Origin: JBBBNV01 sp037137075
GTDB lineage: Bacteria > Bacillota > Bacilli > Paenibacillales > NBRC-103111
NCBI RefSeq assembly: GCF_037137075.1
Contig: NZ_JBBBNV010000021.1
Span: forward strand, 23,088 to 87,087
Direction of reading: 5' to 3'
DNA length: 64,000 bases
Shown here: positions 60,416 to 64,000 of the stretch, one piece after another
How positions within the stretch are numbered: the stretch's first letter is position 1
Layout of the letters: every line of letters begins with the position of its first letter
The notes under the pieces: model-generated
The model's database searches: none
What the model was told of the DNA's origin: nothing
What the model saw: the letters and a program-made list of their open reading frames with translations, nothing else
Position numbers and translations under genes: made by a program

Positions 60416-61868
60416 CCTGCCCTTGAACCGATTGCGCCACCTTAATCATTTCTCTTATCGGCAAATCACTGGAGGACAGCCGGTATTCTACTCCGTCAAA
60501 GGTCCAAACCAGCGTTTTCTGCTCTTCTCCCGTCAAAACCCCCACCGTATAGCCAAGATCTACACCCTCGCCGTACTGGGACATCACCATTCGATCCTTC
60601 GGGCGAGATTCAAGCAACGAATAATTGTATTTGCCGGAATAACGCAGCAGAACACCGCTGCCTTCACCGAACTTAATGTCCGAAATCTGGGCCTGCTTCA
60701 CGCCTGACGGAATGTAGGCCGGATCAATGACACCGAAGCCTTGCTGTGCGGCCGACGCACCGGCCGCAGCCGCTTTGGAACCTGAGACGGCTCCGGCAGC
60801 AGCCCCTGCTCCTATCCCAGCCGCGCTAGGCGGATTCGTTCCTACTCCGATGCTTTGGCCTGGAGCTACTCCGCTCGAAGCGGCGTTTTGCGCGCCTGCA
60901 GCTGCTCCCGTGCCTTGTATGCCGCCCGAACCGCCTGTTTGCAGTCCGCCCATAGCGCCGGCTGCAGCTCCTGCGGCCGTGTCCTTGCCCGCCTGGCCAT
61001 TTACTGCCGATTGGCTGCTCCCTCCGGCTGACGGAGCCGTCGCTTTACCGCCTGCTTGCGTGCCGGCCGAAGCGCCTCCTGCTGCGGACGCAGCTGTCTG
61101 GCTGTTAGCAGCCTGAGCTCCTGCGGCTGCAGTCCCTGCCGCCCCGGCACCGGTACCGCCGGCAGCAGCGTTACCCGCCTCCGCTTGGACCGGCTCCACA
61201 CCGGCTGCAGCCATCGCCGGCAGCATTTGCAAGCGCGAGCTTGTCATATTGCGCTCCATGTCGAACGAATCTTGATCAAACTTTCGCCCGAACTGGAAGT
61301 CCGTGAAATCAACCTTGACCACCACCTGCGCTTGATCATCGGACACCTCGACATGAGATGGTGCATACGTTTTACGGTCCAGCCATATTTTTTGGCGGGC
61401 CAGCATGCCATGCTGATAATTGGCCGCTACATCAAACACATATTTGTCCTGGTCCACCGTAAACTGCCGCTCGGAATCGAGCAAAATGCTCTGCACCAGA
61501 GACTGGTACAAGTATACCTGTCCGGAATTTTCCGGCCAATCGCTTTGGAAACGGAACATTTTATTCAGATGCGGTGTCAGCACGAACACCCCATCATCAT
61601 TTCGGAGCACAATTTGCGTAATGTCCTTCTGCTCGCTGGTCAGCGCAATCCGGTAATAGTGCGGCTTCTGATACCAAACCTCCACCCCGTACTCCTGCGG
61701 CTCCTGCCCTGTCTGCAGCGTCATCCGGCCTACCGCCGAATAGCTCTCCATCTTGCCGACAACCCCATCCAGTGCATTCACCACATCATCCGCACTCTTC
61801 TTCCCGCAGCCAGCCAAAACCGTTCCCACTACCATCACCACCAACAGCAACCACGTGAGCCGCTTCAT
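60405..61868 (-). CDS. ydcC: YdcC-like LolA-fold lipoprotein with Ala/Gly-rich insert
   Basis: A 487-residue lipoprotein (lipobox LAGC, about residue 20). The N-terminal 210 residues form a LolA/LppX-like half-barrel (VEVWYQKPHYYRIAL, then KIWLDRKTYAPSHVEV), as in Bacillus YdcC, a sporulation-associated protein. The fold then breaks for about 160 residues (219-380) of almost pure Ala, Gly, Ser, Thr and Gln, and resumes with IKFGEGSGVLLRYSGKYNYSL to the end. The ATG at 61868 has AGAGGGG upstream. The neighbours match Bacillus order, ydcC before alr. The insert could be a surface-exposed linker or glycosylated loop. Confidence 0.85.
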   Translation of the reverse strand: MKRLTWLLLVVMVVGTVLAGCGKKSADDVVNALDGVVGKMESYSAVGRMTLQTGQEPQEYGVEVWYQKPHYYRIALTSEQKDITQIVLRNDDGVFVLTPHLNKMFRFQSDWPENSGQVYLYQSLVQSILLDSERQFTVDQDKYVFDVAANYQHGMLARQKIWLDRKTYAPSHVEVSDDQAQVVVKVDFTDFQFGRKFDQDSFDMERNMTSSRLQMLPAMAAAGVEPVQAEAGNAAAGGTGAGAAGTAAAGAQAANSQTAASAAGGASAGTQAGGKATAPSAGGSSQSAVNGQAGKDTAAGAAAGAMGGLQTGGSGGIQGTGAAAGAQNAASSGVAPGQSIGVGTNPPSAAGIGAGAAAGAVSGSKAAAAGASAAQQGFGVIDPAYIPSGVKQAQISDIKFGEGSGVLLRYSGKYNYSLLESRPKDRMVMSQYGEGVDLGYTVGVLTGEEQKTLVWTFDGVEYRLSSSDLPIREMIKVAQSVQGQVGK

Positions 61869-62146
61869 CCTCGCATCCCCTCTCAAGCATTTTCACCGAT
61901 TGGTAATGTCTATGAGAGGACTTGGCCAAATATGCAGACAAGAGTGACGAGCAGTTTGAAAACAGTTCCCCGCTTCCATACAATGGACATGGACGCTCTT
62001 CTTCCGACCGGTTTTCATCATGGCGAAGCCACAGCACGCTGCGAGCTGGAGCCGCACACGACGACAACAGGAACAATTCGTACCTATGCTTACACTTGAC
62101 GGAACCCTGTCACTTCGAATACACAAATAAAATTCCTCCATTCAAT
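61869..62146. other. Intergenic region upstream of ydcC
   Basis: About 280 bp with no convincing ORF on either strand. acpS, which precedes ydcC in Bacillus, is not present here. Confidence 0.4.
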
Positions 62147-62179
62147 AAAAAAAGACATTCCGAAGAACATCCTTTTTTT
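62147..62179 (-). terminator. Terminator with UUCG loop
   Basis: On the minus strand, GATGTTC and GAATGTC pair (two wobbles) around TTCG, flanked by AAAAAAG and CTTTTTTT. It is 58 bp beyond the stop of the small membrane protein gene. Confidence 0.8.
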
Positions 62180-62237
62180 GTACCGATATAAATAGGTCAA
62201 TGACCGAATTTTCATTAAAGCTTACATCAAGAACGAT

Positions 62238-62369
62238 CTATTTCATCAAATAAACAACCCCGCCAATAATTCCTGCCCACATCAGCGTACCTACCACGAG
62301 CCCTAGCATAATTCCCCGCCCAGGCGCCAGCGGCTCTTCCTGATGCATTTCCTCATCCTGCTTCATCAT
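62238..62369 (-). CDS. Small single-pass membrane protein (43 residues)
   Basis: It begins MMKQDEEMHQEEPLAPGRG, followed by one hydrophobic helix (IMLGLVVGTLMWAGIIGGVVYL, about residues 20-41, in two parts: IMLGLVVGTLMW, AGIIGGVVYL). GGAGGT lies 7 bp before the ATG at 62369, and a good terminator follows. No family is recognised. The strong signals on both sides suggest a real gene. Confidence 0.65.
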   Translation of the reverse strand: MMKQDEEMHQEEPLAPGRGIMLGLVVGTLMWAGIIGGVVYLMK

Positions 62370-62527
62370 GGCCATACCTCCACAATGTTCCTTTTTACAG
62401 TAGTATGCGGAGGGGAGGGAGAGGATATACCTCGAAGTATATTTTACTCACCAACCAAAATGGGATTCCTTCTTTGTTCCCTAAACTATAGCATAATGAG
62501 AGCTTTCCTGCATCATATCCCGTTGTA

Positions 62528-62623
62528 TCCTTTAATGGAAGCGACCATAGCACCCTTGGCAAAATGCTTCTGGCGAAACAGGTACACAATACGAATCTGA
62601 ACGACGGCGATTTTCACGGCAGT
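62528..62623 (-). pseudogene. Fragment of an LplC-type sugar permease (C-terminus)
   Basis: On the minus strand, the frame reads TAVKIAVVQIRIVYL, then FRQKHFAKGAMVASIKG. This is the standard end of LplC/YtcP permeases; compare KHFAKGALLGSVKG of the intact gene at 26094. About five residues are missing inside and the usual stop after SIKG is lost. It is only the last 32 codons of a gene of about 290. Confidence 0.75.
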
Positions 62624-62686
62624 CAGTCATCAGGCCAAGCAGCATATAGCTAAAGGCTTGAAATAAGCGCTCCTGGAAGCACGGGG

Positions 62687-62774
62687 TCAAAATACGCCCT
62701 CTTAGCCGAATTTTTTCGCCTTTTACCAGCCAGTTGGTCAGCACAACTAACATGAGACCGATCATCAACTTGAA
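62687..62774 (-). pseudogene. Fragment of an LplB-type sugar permease (C-terminus)
   Basis: On the minus strand, FKLMIGLMLVVLTNWLVK matches the end of LplB permeases (intact copy at 26990: FKSMIGLILVIGANKLAK). After a frameshift in an A-run, the reading continues KKFG-stop-EGVF-stop, the decayed form of the usual RFGEEGIY ending. It lies just upstream of the LplC fragment, so both come from one lost transporter operon. Confidence 0.7.
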
Positions 62775-62826
62775 CAGGCAGGGACTATTCGTGGATGCGG
62801 CAGGAATTTCTTGCGGAAGCCCTATA

Positions 62827-63180
62827 TTAATTCATTGCCGCCATTACTTTTTGAATAAACTTTTGCTGGTCTGAGTTTATAATTATATATTGATTCGCCA
62901 AATTTCTTGCAGGATCTCCTGCGTAGAAACGTTCATATAATTCATGACGGGAAGCAAGCGGACTCCCTATCAAATCCCATGCAAGCTTGAATAAAGAAAT
63001 TTTATTATGCGCTTCGATTCCAGCCCCTCGTAAATATTTTTGTATAAATGGTGATAAAGGTCCGTCAATTTCCCTAGTGCTTGAAGGTAACCGAAAAAAT
63101 CCTCCTGCTCCAATGATCTGTATAATCCCCACCGCCCGGGGATAATAACGGCTACCCAGATTTCTTGCTGTTTCAATATA
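62827..63180 (-). pseudogene. Truncated HpaB-like flavin-dependent hydroxylase (C-terminal part)
   Basis: The open frame carries about 118 residues: YIETARNLGSRYYPRAVGII, then GAGGFFRLPSS, FKLAWDLIGSPLASRHELYERFYAGDPARNLA. This resembles the C-terminal domain of 4-hydroxyphenylacetate 3-monooxygenase (HpaB/PvcC family, about 480-520 residues). The first three quarters are missing; a stop codon and unrelated sequence lie just upstream at about 63187. It is a non-functional remnant. Confidence 0.75.
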
Positions 63181-63365
63181 ATATAATTAAACCTGAATTT
63201 CGAAAGCTCATAAGAACGTGGTGGTAGCCGTCCAAGAGCGGTGGATTGACTGTAAATAAGTGGGGTTATAGCCAACGATAATTCGGAGAATTGTCCACAT
63301 GGATATAACTTCCCCCTCCCCAGTGAAGGAGCGCGGTCGTTTTCCATGTAAAATGTTAGCAATTT

Positions 63366-63671
63366 TCATTCCAGTTGAACGATTCTGGCTTCGATTCTGG
63401 CTTCGATTCGCTTCCAAGCGTGGCGGCTTGCGAAATCCTTGACCAGCTTGAGCACGACAGTGCGACTATGCCGAACGAGCGTTGCCGCGCAATGAAAGAA
63501 TTCCAGCCGGAATCGGGCAATCGTATATCCCCGATGCACCGGTTCGCAGCAATCGCGTTTGAAGCGCTCGAACAAGTTATAGGCCAACAACTTGATCAGC
63601 AGATCGAGTTCGTTGGATTCAAATTCACTCGTGGCGATCCGGTCGATCTGACATTTCGCACCCTTGAGCAA
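63366..63671 (-). pseudogene. DDE transposase remnant (IS1380/IS4 type), C-terminal part
   Basis: About 100 residues: FESNELDLLIKLLAYNLFERF, then IARFRLEFFHCAATLVRHSRTVVLKLV. The LLAYNLFRRF and VRHSRxxxLKL features mark the C-terminal end of IS1380/IS4-like DDE transposases. The catalytic region is missing. A 12-bp unit (GATTCTGGCTTC) is repeated about 2.5 times at 63381-63410, in the last codons. It is a remnant. Confidence 0.7.
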
Positions 63672-63748
63672 TGTGAAAAAGAAATAAAAGAAAACGAGAA
63701 AAGATGTCGAATACCTCTGTAGAGTCTATAACGTACGGAGGAAACGAG

Positions 63749-63857
63749 ATGAACCCGAATATCCAGATCGAATCGATTTATGCAGCAGGCTATCTGAATC
63801 TCATTAGTCAGACGATGAAGGAGATGAAGATTCCCCAGACGATAGATGAGAAAGTAC
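63749..63857 (+). pseudogene. IS1634-type transposase N-terminus (DUF4277), interrupted
   Basis: It starts at an ATG with GGAGG upstream. The peptide IQIESIYAAGYLNLISQ, then MKIPQTIDEKV, resembles the DUF4277 start of IS1634-family transposases. The match stops at codon 36, exactly where an IS66-type terminal sequence begins (63858). The reading frame continues 10 codons into the IS66 end before a stop. Confidence 0.65.
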
Positions 63858-64000
63858 GTAAGCGTCAAACCAATCCCACCTGTTCGTAGGCAAAGCAATC
63901 CCTCATAATGAATCCATCATGCTAACGAGAGGATGGATTCTAAATTGGAAATGAATCTGCAAGCCATATGGAGCGAGCGGATCGCGGCCTACCAGGCCAG
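63858..64000 (+). mobile_element. Left end of an IS66-type insertion element (continues beyond window)
   Basis: GTAAGCGTCAAACC at 63858 resembles the GTAAGCG terminal inverted repeat of IS66-family elements. An IS66 TnpA-like gene starts about 90 bp inside. The element appears to be inserted into an IS1634-type transposase gene. The right end lies outside the window, so the size and the 8-bp target duplication cannot be checked. Confidence 0.65.
63951..64000 (+). CDS. IS66 accessory protein TnpA, partial
   Basis: The first 16 codons only, MNLQAIWSERIAAYQA, as in IS66 orf1/TnpA proteins, which usually begin with an LRSLWEERIAAYRAS-like helix. The gene runs off the window end. An in-frame ATG at 63933 is an alternative start. 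Confidence 0.65.
   Translation, partial: MNLQAIWSERIAAYQA

Noticed and set aside
62970..63362. 130-residue minus-strand ORF
   Set aside because: Over part of its length it is a wrong-frame reading of the HpaB-like remnant, whose correct frame gives clear family motifs; the rest matches nothing I know.
1..64000. CRISPR arrays, prophage, rRNA genes or antiphage systems
   Set aside because: No regularly spaced repeats, phage structural genes, rRNA or known defence genes were found; the only toxin-antitoxin pair is the chromosomal ndoAI-ndoA.

Overview
The window looks like a chromosome segment of a spore-forming, S-layer-bearing Bacillales bacterium, most likely Paenibacillus or a close relative. 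The signs are moderately high GC, AAGGAGG-type ribosome binding sites, many YesM/YesN regulators and Lpl-type sugar ABC transporters, a giant SLH-domain surface protein, the spore cortex gene cmpA, and Bacillus-like gene order around alr, ndoAI, ndoA, tex and sprT. The species assignment is inference.

Layout. 1-5.1 kb: a chromate-transporter homologue, an SRPBCC-arsR pair behind two near-identical operators, a long hairpin element, a B12-binding radical SAM enzyme and a small coiled protein. 5.7-12.3 kb: one 2203-residue secreted protein ending in three SLH domains. 12.8-16.8 kb: a zinc alcohol dehydrogenase, and a GntR-uxuA-uxuB operon for D-mannonate/D-fructuronate interconversion behind a perfect 12+12 bp palindrome. 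17.2-18.2 kb: a PAS-HD-GYP protein.

18.6-38.4 kb is a glycan-use region. On the minus strand lie GH27, GH43, two permeases, a binding lipoprotein, a membrane AraC regulator and a GH38 alpha-mannosidase. On the plus strand lie YjbQ, a YesM/YesN two-component pair and a second permease-permease-lipoprotein set. Neither transporter has its own ATPase, so a shared MsmX-type ATPase elsewhere is expected. 38.9-50.9 kb is mostly housekeeping (yigZ-type, pgi, ppnP, tkt, purU, nfo, yneK, MCP-cheW) plus an unusual dehydrogenase-PilZ fusion.

51.0-53.6 kb holds a tyrosine recombinase gene bracketed by two perfect 28-bp inverted repeats, each shaped like a recombinase core site, followed by five tRNA genes. 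53.8-61.9 kb is the conserved sprT / cmpA / tex / ndoA / ndoAI / alr / ydcC block. 62.2-64 kb is a decayed tail: a 43-residue membrane protein, fragments of two sugar permeases, a truncated HpaB-like hydroxylase, two transposase remnants, and the left end of an IS66-type element that appears to have inserted into one of them.

The most interesting points are the self-bracketed recombinase with an inward-facing promoter candidate on each side (a possible invertible switch) and the hydroxyisobutyrate-dehydrogenase-like enzyme carrying a complete c-di-GMP-binding PilZ signature.
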